From: Amblyomma americanum
Taxonomy: Eukaryota; Arthropoda; Arachnida; Ixodida; Ixodidae
DNA length: 64,000 nt
Assembly (NCBI RefSeq): GCF_052857255.1
Contig: NW_027526657.1
Coordinates: 62,001 to 126,000, forward strand
Reading direction: 5' to 3'
Below are positions 13,401 through 26,821 of the stretch, in pieces; position 1 is the stretch's first letter, and every line of letters starts with the position of its first letter. The notes beneath the pieces were generated by a model. It did no database searches and was not told the DNA's origin. It saw nothing but the letters and a program-made list of their open reading frames with translations. The position numbers and the translations under genes were made by a program.

Positions 13401-16400
13401 ATCAGAGGAACACTTGTAAAACCGATGTGTTCAGATTTAGCTCGTTTCGGTCTGAAACAGCTTGTTTCGTTGTATTAAGCACGAATACACGCTTTTCGCG
13501 CAGTTATAAGAGAAAAAGTTTAGACGTGTATCAGAGGAACACTTGTAAAACCGATGTGTTGTGATTTAGCTCGTTTCGGTCTAAAACAGCTTGTTTCGTA
13601 GTATTAAGCAAGAATGCATGCTTTTCGCGCAGTTATAAGAGAAAAAGTTTTGACGCGTATTAGAGGAACACTTGTAAAACCTTTGTGTTGTGATTTAGCT
13701 CGTTTCGACGCGTGTCACAGGGACACTTGTAAAACCGATGTGTTCAGATTTAGCTCGTTTCGGTCTAAAACAACTTGTTTCGTTGTATTAAGCACGAATA
13801 CATGCTTTACGCGCAGTTATAGAAGAAAAAGTTTTGACGCCTATTAGAGAGACACTTGTAAAACCGATGTGTTATGATTTAGCTCGTTTCGGTCTAAAAC
13901 AGCTTGTTTCGTTGTATTAAGCAACAATACATGCTTTTCGCGCAGTTATAAGAGAAAGTTTTGACGAGTATCACGTGGATACTTGTAAAACCGATGTGTT
14001 CAGATTTAGCTCGTTTCGGTCTAAAACAGCTTGTTTCATTGTATTAAGCAAGAATACATGCTTTACGCGCAGTTGTAGAAGAAAAAGTTTTGACGCGTAT
14101 CAGAGAGACACTTGTAAAACCGATGTGTTGTGATTTAGCTCGTTTCGGTCTAAAACAGCTTGTTTCGTTGTATTAAGCAAGAATACATGCTTTTCGCGCA
14201 GTTATGAGGGAAAAAGTTTTGACGCGTATCACATGGACACTTGGAAAACCGATGTGTTCAGATAAAGCTTGTTTCGGTCTAAAACAGCTTGTTTCGTTGT
14301 ATTAAGCACGAATACATGCTTTTCGCGCAGTTATAAGAGAAAAAGTTTTGACGAGTATCACGTGGAACACTTGTAATACCGGTGTGTTGTGATTTAGCTC
14401 GTTTCGGTTTAAAACAGCTTGTTTCGCTGTATTAAGCAAGAATACATGCTTTTCGCGCAGTTATAAGAGAAAAAGTTTTGACGAGTATCACGTGGATACT
14501 TGTAAAACCGATGTGTTCAGATTTAGCTCGTTTCGGTCTAAAACAGCTTGTTTCGTTGTATTAAGCACGAATACATGCTTTTCGCGCAGTTATAAGAGAA
14601 AAAGTTTTGACGAGTATCACGTGGAACACTTGTAATACCGATGTGTTGTGACTTAGCTCGTTTCGGTTTAAAACAGCTTGTTTCGCTGTATTAAGCAAGA
14701 ATACATGCTTTTCGCGCAGTTATAAGAGAAAAAGTTTTGACGCGTATCAGAGGAACACTTGTAAAACCGATGTGTTCAGATTTAGCTCGTTTCGGTCTGA
14801 AACAGCTTGTTTCGTTGTATTAAGCACGAATACATGCTTTTCGCGCAGTTATAAGAGAAAAAGTTTAGACGCGTATCAGAGGAACACTTGTAAAACCGAT
14901 GTGTTGTGATTTAGCTCGTTTCGGTGTAAAACAGCTTGTTTAGTAGTATTAAGCAAGAATACATGCTTTTCCCGCAGTTATAAGAGAAAAAGTTTTGACG
15001 CGTATTAGAGGAACACTTGTAAAACCTTTGTGTTGTGATTTAGCTCGTTTCGGTCTAAAACAGCTTGTTTCGCTGTATTAAGCAAGAATACATGCTTTTC
15101 GCGCAGTTATAAGAGAAAAAGTTTTGACGCGTGTCACAGGGACACTTGTAAAACCGATGTGTTCAGATTTAGCTCGTTTCGGTCTAAAACAACTTGTTTC
15201 GTTGTATTAAGCACGAATACATGCTTTACGCGCAGTTATAGAAGAAAGAGTTTTGACGCCTATTAGAGAGACACTTGTAAAACCGATGTGTTATGATTTA
15301 GCTCGTTTCGGTCTAAAACAGCTTGTTTCGTTGTATTAAGCAAGAATACATGCTTTTCGCGCAGTTATAAGAGAGAAAGTTTTGACGAGTATCACGTGGA
15401 TACTTGTAAATCCGATATGTTCAGATTTAGCTCGTTTCGGTCTAAAACAGCTTGTTTCGTTGTATTAAGCAAGAATACATGCTTTACGCGCAGTTATAGA
15501 AGAAAAAGTTTTGACGCGTATCAGAGAGACACTTGTAAAACCGATGTGTTGTGATTTAGCTCGTTTCGGTCTAAAACAGCTTGTTTCGTTGTATTAAGCA
15601 AGAATACATACTTTTCGCAGTTATAAGAGAAAAAGTTTTGACGAGTATCACGTGGATACTTGAAAAACCGAAGTGTTCAGATTTAGCTCGTTTCGGTCTA
15701 AAACAGCTTGTTTCGTTGTATTAAGCACGAATACATGCTTTTCGCGCAGTTATAAGAGAAAAAGTTTTGACGAGTATCACGTGGAACACTTGTAATACCG
15801 ATGTGTTGTGATTTAGCTTGTTTCGGTCTAAAACCGCTTGTTTCGATGTATTAAGCAAGAATACATGCTTTTCGCGCAGTTATAAGAGAAAAAGTTTTGA
15901 CGCGTGTCACAGGGACACTTGTAAAACCGATGTGTTCAGATTTAGCTCGTTTCGGTCTAAAACAGCTTGTTTCGTTGTATTAAGCACGAATACATGCTTT
16001 TCGCGCAGTTATAAGAGAAAAAGTTTTGACGAGTATCACGTGGAACACTTGTAATACCGATGTGCTGTGATTTGGCACGTTTCGGTCTAAAACAGCTTGT
16101 TTCGTTGTATTAAGCAAGAATACATGCTTTTCGCGCAGTTATAAGAGAAAAAGTTTTGACGCGTATCAGAGGAACACTTGTAAAACCGATGTGTTCAGAT
16201 TTAATTCTTTTCGGACTAAAACAGCTTGTTTCGTTGTATTAAGCACGAATACATGCTTTTCGCGCAGTTATAAGGGAAAAAGTTTTGACGCGTATCACAT
16301 GGACACTTGGAAAACCGATGTGTTCAGATTTAGCTCGTTTTGGTCTAAAACAGCTTGTTTCGTTGTATTAAGCACGAATACATGCTTTTCGCGCAGTTAT

Positions 16401-17051
16401 AAGAGAGAAAGTTTTGACGCGTATCAGAGGAACAATTGTAAAACCGATGTGTTGTGATTTAGCTCGTTTCGGTCTAAAACAGCTTGTTTCGCTGTATTAA
16501 GCACGAATACATGGTTTTCGCGCCGTTATAAGAGAAAAAGTTTAGACGCGTATCAGAGGAACAATTGTAAAACCGATGCGTTGTGATTTAGCTCGTTTCG
16601 GTCTAAAACAGCTTGTTTTCCTGTATTAAGCAGAAATACATGCTTTTCGCGCAGTGATAAGAGAAAAAGCTTTAAAGGCGTGTCACAGGGACACTTGTAA
16701 AACCGATGTGTTCAGGTTTACCTCGTTTCGGTCTAAAACAGCTTGTTTCGTTGGACTAAGCACGAATACATGCTTTTCGCGCAGCTATTAGAGAAAGAAG
16801 AGTTGACGCGTATCAGAGGAACACTTGTAAAACCGATGTGTTGTGATTTAGCTCGTTTCGGTCTAAAACAGCTTGTTTCGCTGTATTAAGCAATAATACA
16901 TGCTTTTCGCGCAGTTATAAGAGAAAAAAATTTGACGCGTATCAGAGGAACACTTGTAAAACCGATGTGTTGTGATTTAGCTCGTTTTGGTCTAAAACAG
17001 CTTGTTTCGCTGTATTAAGCAGGAATACATGCTTTTCGCGCAGTTATAAGA
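13381..17051 (+). repeat. ~3.6-kb HOR segment, copy B
   Basis: Downstream counterpart of 5445-8600, with about four additional monomers at about 15466-15982 (offset rises from 7936 to 8451). It includes the third gtttcg|acgcg truncation at 13702 and the gcaacaatac variant at about 13922. The right end passes directly into the copy of 11.2-13.4 kb, so this 5.7-kb stretch was assembled from two upstream segments. Confidence 0.86.
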
Positions 17052-19130
17052 GAAAAAGTTTTGACGCGTATCACATGGACACTTGGAAAACCGATGTGTT
17101 CAGATTAAGCTCGTTTCGGTCTAAAACAGCTTGTTTCGTTGTATTAAGCACGAATACATGCTTTTCGCGCAGTTATAAGAGAAAAAGTTTTGACGAGTAT
17201 CACGTGGAACACTTGTAATACCGATGTGTTGTGATTTAGCTCGTTTCGGTTTAAAACAGCTTGTTTCGCTGTATTAAGCAAGAATACATGCTTTTCGCGC
17301 AGTTATAAGAGAAAAAGTTTTGACGCGTATCAGAGGAACACTTGTAAAACCGATGTGTTCAGATTTAGCTCGTTTCGGTCTGAAACAGCTTGTTTCGTTG
17401 TATTAAGCACGAATACATGCTTTTCGCGCAGTTATAAGAGAAAAAGTTTTGACGCGTATTAGAGGAACACTTGTAAAACCTTTGTGTTGTGATTTAGCTC
17501 GTTTCGGTCTAAAACAGCTTGTTTCGCTGTATTAAGCAAGAATACATGCTTTTCGCGCAGTTATAAGAGAAAAAGTTTTGACGCGTGTCACAGGGGACAC
17601 TTGTAAAACCGATGTGTTCAGATTTAGCTCGTTTCGGTCTAAAACAACTTGTTTCGTTGTATTAAGCACGAATACATGCTTTTCGCGCAGTTATAAGAGA
17701 AAGTTTTGACGAGTATCACGTGGATAGTTGTAAAACCGATGTGTTCAGATTTAGCTCGTTTCGGTCTAAAACAGCTTGTTTCATTGTATTAAGCAAGAAT
17801 ACATGCTTTACGCGCAGTTATAGAAGAAAAAGTTTTTACGCGTATCAGAGAGACACTTGTAAAACCGATGTGTTGTGATTTAGCTCGTTTCGGTTTTAAA
17901 ACAGCTTGTTTCGTTGTATTAAGCAAGAATACATGCTTTTCGCGCAGTTATAAGAGAAAAAATTTTGACGAGTATCACGTGGATACTTGTAAAACCGATG
18001 TGTTCAGATTTAGCTCGTTTCGGTCTAAAACAGCTTGTTTCGTTGTATAAAGCACGAATACATGCTTTTCGCGCAGTTATAAGAGAAAAAGTTTTGACGA
18101 GTATCACGTGGAACACTTGTAATACCGATGTGTTGTGATTTAGCTCGTTTCGGTTTAAAACAGCTTGTTTCGCTGTATTAAGCAAGTATACATGCTTTTC
18201 GCGCAGTTATAAGAGAAAAAGTTTTGACGCGTATCAGAGGAACACTTGTAAATCCGATGTGTTCAGATTTAGCTCCTTTCGGTCTGAAACAGCTTGTTTC
18301 GTTGTATTAAGCACGAATACATGCTTTTCGCGCAGTTATAAGAGAAAAAGTTTAGACGCGTATCAGAGGAACACTTGAAAACCGATGTGTTGTGATTTAG
18401 CTCGTTTCGGTGTAAAACAGCTTGTTTCGTAGTATTAAGCAAGAATACATGCTTTTCGCGCAGTTATAAGAGAAAAAGTTTTGACGCGTATTAGAGGAAC
18501 ACTTGTAAAACCTTTGTGTTGTGATTTAGCTCGTTTCGGTCTAAAACAGCTTGTTTCGCTGTATTAAGCAAGAATACATGCTTTTCGCGCAGTTATAAGA
18601 GAAAAAGTTTTGACGCGTGTCACAGGGACACTTGTAAAACCGATGTGTTCAGATTTAGCTCGTTTCGGTCTAAAACAACTTGTTTCGTTGTATTAAGCAC
18701 GAATGCATGCTTTACGCGCAGTTATAGAAGAAAGAGTTTTGACGCCTATTAGAGAGACACTTGTAAAACCGATGTGTTATGATTTAGCTCGTTTTGGTCT
18801 AAAACAGCTTGTTTCGTTGTATTAAGCAAGAATACATGCTTTACGCGCAGTTATAGAAGAAAAAGTTTTGACGAGTATCACGTGGAACACTTGTAATACC
18901 GATGTGTTGTGATTTAGCTCGTTTCGGTCTAAAACAGCTTGTTTCGCTGTATTAAGCAAGAATACATGCTTTTCGCGCAGTTATAAGAGAAAAAGTTTTG
19001 ACGCGTGTCACAGGGACACTTGTAAAACCGAAGTGTTCAGATTTAGCTCGTTTCGGTCTAAAACAGCTTGTTTCGTTGTATTAAGCACGAATACATGCTT
19101 TTCGCGCAGTTATAAGGGAAAAAGTTTTGA
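17052..19130 (+). repeat. HOR segment, copy B of 11.2-13.4 kb
   Basis: Continues the 5862-bp offset from upstream. Copy-specific changes are an extra g in caggggac (about 17596), an extra t in cggttttaaaac (about 17895), aaaattttgacg (about 17961), and loss of one monomer near 18842 where a ttttcgcg monomer passes straight to ttacgcg/ttatagaag. No gene is seen. Confidence 0.85.
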
Positions 19131-21529
19131 CGCGTATCACATGGACACTTGGAAAACCGATGTGTTCAGATTTAGCTCGTTTTGGTCTAAAACAGCTTGT
19201 TTCGTTGTATTAAGCACGAATACATGCTTTTCGCGCAGTTATAAGAGAAAAAGTTTTGACGCGTATCAGAGGAACAATTGTAAAACCGATGTGTTGTCAT
19301 TTAGCTCGTTTCGGTCTAAAACAGCTTGTTTTCCTGTATTAAGCAGAAATACATGCTTTTCGCGCAGTGATAAGAGAAAAAGCTTTAAAGGCGTGTCACA
19401 GGCACACTTGTAAAACCGATGTGTTCAGATTTACCTCGTTTCGGTCTAAAACAGCTTGTTTCGTTGGACTAAGCACGAATACATGCTTTTCGCGCAGCTA
19501 TAAGAGAAAAAAGAGTTGACGCGTATCAGAGGAACACTTGTAAAACCGATGTGTTGTGATTTAACTCGTTTCGGTCTAAAACAGCTTGTTTCGCTGTATT
19601 AAGCAATAATACATGCTTTTCGCGCAGTTATAAGAGAAAAAAATTTGACGCGTATCAGAGGAACACTTGTAAAACCGATGTGTTGTGATTTAGCTCGTTT
19701 TGGTCTAAAACAGCTTGTTTCGCTGTATTAAGCAGGAATACATGCTTTTCGCGCAGTTATAAGAGAAAAAGTTTTAAAGGCATGTCACAAGGACACTTGT
19801 AAAACCGATGTGTTCAGTTTTACCTCGTTTCGGTCTAAAACAGCTTGTTTCGTTGTATTAAGCAAGAATACATGCTTTTCGCGCAGTTATGAGAGAAAAA
19901 GTTTTGACGCGTATTAAAGAGACACTTGTAAAACCGATGTGTTGTGATTTAGCTCTTTTCGGTCTAAAACAGCTTGTTTCGTTGTATTAAGCAAGAGAAC
20001 ATGCTTTTCGCGCAGTTATAAGAGAAAAAGTTTTGACGAGTATCACGTGGATACTTGTAAAACCGATGTGTTCAAATTTAGCTCGTTTCGGTCAAAAACA
20101 GCTTGTTTCGTTGTATTAAGCACGAATACATGCTTTTCGCGAAGTTAAAAGAGAAAAAGTTTTGACGAGTATCATGTGGAACACTTGTAATACCGATGTG
20201 TTGTGATTTAGCTCGTTTCGGTTTAAAACAGCTTGTTTCGCTGTATTAAGCAAGAATACATGCTTTTCGCGCCGTTATAAGAGAAAAAGTTTTGACGCGT
20301 ATCAGAGGAACACTTGTAAAACCGATGTGTTGTGATTTAGCTCATTTCGGTCTAAAACAGCTTGTTTCGCTGTATTAAGCAAGAATACATGCTTTTCGCG
20401 CAGTTATAAGAGAAAAAGTTTTGACGCGTATCAGAGGAACACTTGTAAAACCGATGTGTTGTGATTTAGCTCGTTTCGGTCTAAAACAGCTTGTTTCGCT
20501 GTATTAATCAAGAATACATGCTTTTCGCGCAGTTATAAGAGAAAACGTTTTGACGCGTATCAGAGGAACACTTGTAAAACCGATGTGTTCAGATTTAGCT
20601 CGTTTCGGTCTAAAACAACTTGTTTCGTTGTATTAAGCACGAATACATGCTTTACGCGCAGTTATAGAAGAAAAAGTTTTGACGCGTATCAGAGACACTT
20701 GTAAAACCGATGTGTTGTGATTTAGCTCGTTTCGGTCTAAAACAGCTTGTTTCGTTGTATTAAGCAAGAATACATGCTTTTCGCGCAGTTATAAGAGAAA
20801 AAGTTTTGACGAGTATCACGTGGATACTTGTAAAACCGATGTGTTCAGATAAGCTCGTTTCGGTCTAAAACAGCTTGTTTCGTTGTATTAAGCACGAATA
20901 CATGCTTTTCGCGCAGTTATAAGAGAAAAAGTTTTGACGAGTATCACGTGGAACACTTGTAATACCGATGTGTTGTGATTTACCTCGTTTCGGTTTAAAA
21001 CAGCTTGTTTCGCTGTATTAAGCAAGAATACATGCTTTTCGCGCAGTTAGAAGAGAAAAAGTTTTGACGCGTATCAGAGGAACACTTGTAAAACCGATGT
21101 GTTCAGATTTAGCTCGTTTCGGTCTGAAACAGCTTGTTTCGTTGTATTAAGCACGAATACATGCTTTTCGCGCAGTTATAAGAGAAAAAGTTTAGACGTG
21201 TATCAGAGGAACACTTGTAAAACCGATGTGTTGTGATTTAGCTCGTTTCGGTCTAAAACAGCTTGTTTCGTAGTATTAAGCAAGAATACATGCTTTTCGC
21301 GCAGTTATAAGAGAAAAAGTTTTGACGCGTATTAGAGGAACACTTGTAAAACCTTTGTGTTGTGATTAAGCTCGTTTCGGTCTAAAACAGCTTGTTTCGT
21401 TGTATTAAGCACGAATACATGCTTTACGCGCAGTTATAGAAGAAAAAGTTTTGACGCCTATTAGAGAGACACTTGTAAAACCGATGTGTTATGATTTAGC
21501 TCGTTTCGGTCTAAAACAGCTGGTTTCGT
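19131..21529 (+). repeat. Mixed monomer block
   Basis: About 18-19 monomers. The first part (to about 19830) follows the order of the 27.3-kb HOR anchor: tttcctgtatt, ttggactaag, caataatac, then caggaatac. From about 19900 the order changes to CACGTG-tail and cagaggaac-tail monomers resembling 46.4-47.6 kb (shared gctgtattaatcaag at about 20505 and 46716). No tandem duplication is evident inside the block, and no gene is seen. Confidence 0.75.
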
Positions 21530-24175
21530 TGTATTAAGCAAGAATACATGCTTTTCGCGCAGTTATAAGAGAAAGTTTTGACGAGTATCACGTGGATACT
21601 TGTAAAACCGATGTGTTCCGATTTAGCTCGTTTCGGTCTAAAACAGCTTGTTTCGTTGTATTAAGCAAGAATACATGCTTTACGCGCAGTTATAGAAGAA
21701 AAAGTTTTGACGCGTATCAGAGAGACACTTGTAAAACCGATGTGTTGTGATTTAGCTCGTTTCGGTCTAAAACAGCTTGTTTCGTTGTATTTAGCACGAA
21801 TACATGCTTTTCGCGCAGTTATAAGAGAAAAAGTTTAGACGCGTATCAGAGGAACACTTGTAAAACCGATGTGTTGTGATTTAGCTCGTTTCGGTCTAAA
21901 ACAACTTGTTTCGCTGTATTAAGCAAGAATACATGCTTTTCGCGCAGTTATAAGAGAAAAAGTTTTGACGCGTGTCACAGGGACACTTGTAAAACCGATG
22001 TGTTCAGATTTAGCTCGTTTCGGTCTAAAACAGCTTGTTTCGTTGTATTAAGCACGAATACATGCTTTTCGCGCAGTTGTAAGAGAAAAAGTTTAGACGC
22101 GTATCAGAGGAACACTTCTAAAACCGATGTGTTGTGATTTAGCTCGTTTCGGTCTAAAACAGCTTGTTTCGCTGTATTAAGCAGAAATACATGCTTTTCG
22201 CGCAGTTATAACAGAAAAAAGAGTTGACGCGTATCAGAGGAACACTTGTAAAACCGATGTGTTGTGATTTAGCTCGTTTCGGTCTAAAACAGCTTGTTGC
22301 GCTGTATTAAGCAAGAATACATGCTTTTCGCGCAGTTATAAGAGAAAAAGTTTTGACGCGTATTAGAGAGACACTTGTAAAACCGATGTGTTCAGATTTA
22401 CCTCGTTTCGGTCTAAAACAGCTGGTTTCGTTGGACTAAGCACGAATACATGCTTTTCGCGCAGCTATAAGAGAAAAAAGAGTTGACGCGTATCAGAGGA
22501 ACACTTGTAAAACCGATGTGTTGTGATTTAGCTCGTTTCGGTCTAAAACAGCTTGTTGCGCTGTATTAAGCAAGAATACATGCTTTTCGCGCAGTTATAA
22601 GAGAAAAAAATTTGACAGCTTGTTTCGCTGTATTAAGCAGGAATACATGCTTTTCGCGCAGATATAAGAGAAAAAGTTTTGACGCGTATTAGAGAGACAT
22701 GTAAAACCGATGTGTTGTGATTTAGCTCGTTTCGGTCTAAAACAGCTTGTTTCGTTGGACTAAGCAAGAATACATGCTTTTCGCGCAGTTATAAGAGAAA
22801 AAGTTTTGACGCGTATCAGAGGAACACTTGTAAAACCGATGTGTTGTGATTTAGCTCGTTTCGGTCTAAAACAGCTTGTTTCGTTGTATTAAGCAAGAAT
22901 ACATGCTTTTCGCGCAGTTATAAGAGAAAACGTTTTGACGAGTATCACGTGGATACTTGTAAAACCGATGTGTTCAGATTTAGCTCGTTTCGGTCTAAAA
23001 CAGCTTCTTTCGTTGTATTAAGCACGAATACATGCTTTTCGCGCAGTTATAAGAGAAAAAGTTTTGACGAGTATCACGTGGAACACTTGTAATACCGATG
23101 TGTTGTGATTTAGCTCGTTTCGGTTTAAAACAGCTTGTTTCGCTGTATTAAGCAAGAATACATGCTTTTCGCGCAGTTATAAGAGAAAAAGTTTTGACGC
23201 GTTTCAGAGGAACACTTGTAAAACCGATGTGTTCAGATTTAGCTCGTTTCGGTCTGAAACCGCTTGTTTCGTTGTATTAAGCACGAATACATGCTTTTCG
23301 CGCAGTTATAAGAGAAAAAGTTTTGACGCCTATTAGAGAGACACTTGTAAAACCGATGTGTTGTGATTTAGCTCGTTTCGGTCTAAAACAGCTTGTTTCG
23401 TTGTATTAAGCAAGAATACATGCTTTTCGCGCAGTTATAAGAGAAAAAGTTTTGACGAGTATCACGTGGATACTTGTAAAACCGATGTGTTCAGATTTAG
23501 CTCGTTTCGGTCTAAAACAGCTTGTTTCGTTGTATTAAGCACGAATACATGCTTTTCGCGCAGTTATAAGAGAAAAAGTTTTGACGCGTGTCACAGGGAC
23601 ACTTGTAAAACCGATTTGTTCAGATTTAGCTCGTTTCGGTCTAAAACAACTTGTTTCGTTGTATTAAGCACGAATACATGCTTTACGCGCAGTTATAGAA
23701 GAAAGAGTTTTGACGCCTATTAGAGAGACACTTGTAAAACCGATGTGTTATGATTTAGCTCGTTTCGGTCTAAAACAGCTTGTTTCGCTGTATTAAGCAA
23801 GAATACATGCTTTTCGCGCAGTTATAAGAGAGAAAGTTTTGACGAGTATCACGTGGATACTTGTAAAACCGATGTGTTCAGATTTAGCTCGTTTCGGTCT
23901 AAAACAGCTTGTTTCGTTGTATTAAGCAAGAATACATGCTTTACGCGCAGTTATAGAAGAAAAAGTTTTGACGCGTATCAGAGAGACACTTGTAAAACCG
24001 ATGTGTTGTGATTTAGCTCGTTGCGGTCTAAAACAGCTTGTTTCGTTGTATTAAGCAAGAATACATGCTTTTCGCGCAGTTATAAGACAAAAAGTTTTGA
24101 CGAGTATCACGTGGATACTTGTAAAACCGAAGTGTTCAGATTTAGCTCGTTTTGGTCTAAAACAGCTTGTTTCGT
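21530..24175 (+). repeat. 2646-bp tandem duplication, copy 1
   Basis: This unit of about 20.5 monomers is repeated directly at 24176. Offsets of 2646 bp hold at ttgtatttagcacg (about 21785/24431), the truncated monomer (about 22614/25260) and gatttgttcag (about 23614/26260). Only a few differences are visible over 2.6 kb, for example cagttgtaag against cagttataag near 22079 and cacttctaaaacc against cacttgtaaaacc near 22118. The half-monomer in the unit length comes from the truncated monomer it contains. Confidence 0.94.
22575..22720 (+). repeat. Truncated 67-bp monomer plus linked 3-bp loss
   Basis: At about 22614 the sequence passes from aaaatttga straight to cagcttgtttcgctg, omitting about 62 bp (the tail, head and gctcgtttcgg). 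Neighbouring aatacatgc landmarks are 67 bp apart. Just downstream the tail reads gagagacatgtaaaacc, lacking three bases of the usual cacttg. The same two-marker haplotype recurs near 25260, 29331, 49087, 58821 and 62887. Near 32881 only the truncation is kept. It is a single-origin marker copied by HOR amplification. Confidence 0.92.
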
Positions 24176-26821
24176 TGTATTAAGCAAGAATACATGCTTT
24201 TCGCGCAGTTATAAGAGAAAGTTTTGACGAGTATCACGTGGATACTTGTAAAACCGATGTGTTCCGATTTAGCTCGTTTTGGTCTAAAACAGCTTGTTTC
24301 GTTGTATTAAGCAAGAATACATGCTTTACGCGCAGTTATAGAAGAAAAAGTTTTGACGCGTATCAGAGAGACACTTGTAAAACCGATGTGTTGTGATTTA
24401 GCTCGTTTCGGTCTAAAACAGCTTGTTTCGTTGTATTTAGCACGAATACATGCTTTTCGCGCAGTTATAAGAGAAAAAGTTTAGACGCGTATCAGAGGAA
24501 CACTTGTAAAACCGATGTGTTGTGATTTAGCTCGTTTCGGTCTAAAACAACTTGTTTCGCTGTATTAAGCAAGAATACATGCTTTTCGCGCAGTTATAAG
24601 AGAAAAAGTTTTGACGCGTGTCACAGGGACACTTGTAAAACCGATGTGTTCAGATTTAGCTCGTTTCGGTCTAAAACAGCTTGTTTCGTTGTATTAAGCA
24701 CGAATACATGCTTTTCGCGCAGTTATAAGAGAAAAAGTTTAGACGCGTATCAGAGGAACACTTGTAAAACCGATGTGTTGTGATTTAGCTCGTTTCGGTC
24801 TAAAACAGCTTGTTTCGCTGTATTAAGCAGAAATACATGCTTTTCGCGCAGTTATAACAGAAAAAAGAGTTGACGCGTATCAGAGGAACACTTGTAAAAC
24901 CGATGTGTTGTGATTTAGCTCGTTTCGGTCTAAAACAGCTTGTTGCGCTGTATTAAGCAAGAATACATGCTTTTCGCGCAGTTATAAGAGAAAAAGTTTT
25001 GACGCGTATTAGAGAGACACTTGTAAAACCGATGTGTTCAGATTTACCTCGTTTCGGTCTAAAACAGCTGGTTTCGTTGGACTAAGCACGAATACATGCT
25101 TTTCGCGCAGCTATAAGAGAAAAAAGAGTTGACGCGTATCAGAGGAACACTTGTAAAACCGATGTGTTGTGATTTAGCTCGTTTCGGTCTAAAACAGCTT
25201 GTTGCGCTGTATTAAGCAAGAATACATGCTTTTCGCGCAGTTATAAGAGAAAAAAATTTGACAGCTTGTTTCGCTGTATTAAGCAGGAATACATGCTTTT
25301 CGCGCAGATATAAGAGAAAAAGTTTTGACGCGTATTAGAGAGACATGTAAAACCGATGTGTTGTGATTTAGCTCGTTTCGGTCTAAAACAGCTTGTTTCG
25401 TTGGACTAAGCAAGAATACATGCTTTTCGCGCAGTTATAAGAGAAAAAGTTTTGACGCGTATCAGAGGAACACTTGTAAAACCGATGTGTTGTGATTTAG
25501 CTCGTTTCGGTCTAAAACAGCTTGTTTCGTTGTATTAAGCAAGAATACATGCTTTTCGCGCAGTTATAAGAGAAAACGTTTTGACGAGTATCACGTGGAT
25601 ACTTGTAAAACCGATGTGTTCAGATTTAGCTCGTTTCGGTCTAAAACAGCTTCTTTCGTTGTATTAAGCACGAATACATGCTTTTCGCGCAGTTATAAGA
25701 GAAAAAGTTTTGACGAGTATCACGTGGAACACTTGTAATACCGATGTGTTGTGATTTAGCTCGTTTCGGTTTAAAACAGCTTGTTTCGCTGTATTAAGCA
25801 AGAATACATGCTTTTCGCGCAGTTATAAGAGAAAAAGTTTTGACGCGTTTCAGAGGAACACTTGTAAAACCGATGTGTTCAGATTTAGCTCGTTTCGGTC
25901 TGAAACCGCTTGTTTCGTTGTATTAAGCACGAATACATGCTTTTCGCGCAGTTATAAGAGAAAAAGTTTTGACGCCTATTAGAGAGACACTTGTAAAACC
26001 GATGTGTTGTGATTTAGCTCGTTTCGGTCTAAAACAGCTTGTTTCGTTGTATTAAGCAAGAATACATGCTTTTCGCGCAGTTATAAGAGAAAAAGTTTTG
26101 ACGAGTATCACGTGGATACTTGTAAAACCGATGTGTTCAGATTTAGCTCGTTTCGGTCTAAAACAGCTTGTTTCGTTGTATTAAGCACGAATACATGCTT
26201 TTCGCGCAGTTATAAGAGAAAAAGTTTTGACGCGTGTCACAGGGACACTTGTAAAACCGATTTGTTCAGATTTAGCTCGTTTCGGTCTAAAACAACTTGT
26301 TTCGTTGTATTAAGCACGAATACATGCTTTACGCGCAGTTATAGAAGAAAGAGTTTTGACGCCTATTAGAGAGACACTTGTAAAACCGATGTGTTATGAT
26401 TTAGCTCGTTTCGGTCTAAAACAGCTTGTTTCGCTGTATTAAGCAAGAATACATGCTTTTCGCGCAGTTATAAGAGAGAAAGTTTTGACGAGTATCACGT
26501 GGATACTTGTAAAACCGATGTGTTCAGATTTAGCTCGTTTCGGTCTAAAACAGCTTGTTTCGTTGTATTAAGCAAGAATACATGCTTTACGCGCAGTTAT
26601 AGAAGAAAAAGTTTTGACGCGTATCAGAGAGACACTTGTAAAACCGATGTGTTGTGATTTAGCTCGTTGCGGTCTAAAACAGCTTGTTTCGTTGTATTAA
26701 GCAAGAATACATGCTTTTCGCGCAGTTATAAGACAAAAAGTTTTGACGAGTATCACGTGGATACTTGTAAAACCGAAGTGTTCAGATTTAGCTCGTTTTG
26801 GTCTAAAACAGCTTGTTTCGT
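24176..26821 (+). repeat. 2646-bp tandem duplication, copy 2
   Basis: Direct second copy of the preceding unit. The two copies are head to tail and almost identical, so this is one of the most recent large events in the window, or an assembly duplication. After about 26820 the sequence continues with gcacgaatac in place of the gcaagaatac form that starts the next unit in copy 1. Confidence 0.94.

Noticed and set aside
19033..19413. 126-codon open frame and about 40 similar frames of 60-119 codons on both strands
   Set aside because: All are readings of the same monomer, open only because the repeat length is a multiple of three. They start and stop at monomer variants, have no consistent start context, and are broken freely by 1-bp indels in neighbouring copies. 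The evidence is explained by repeat structure alone.
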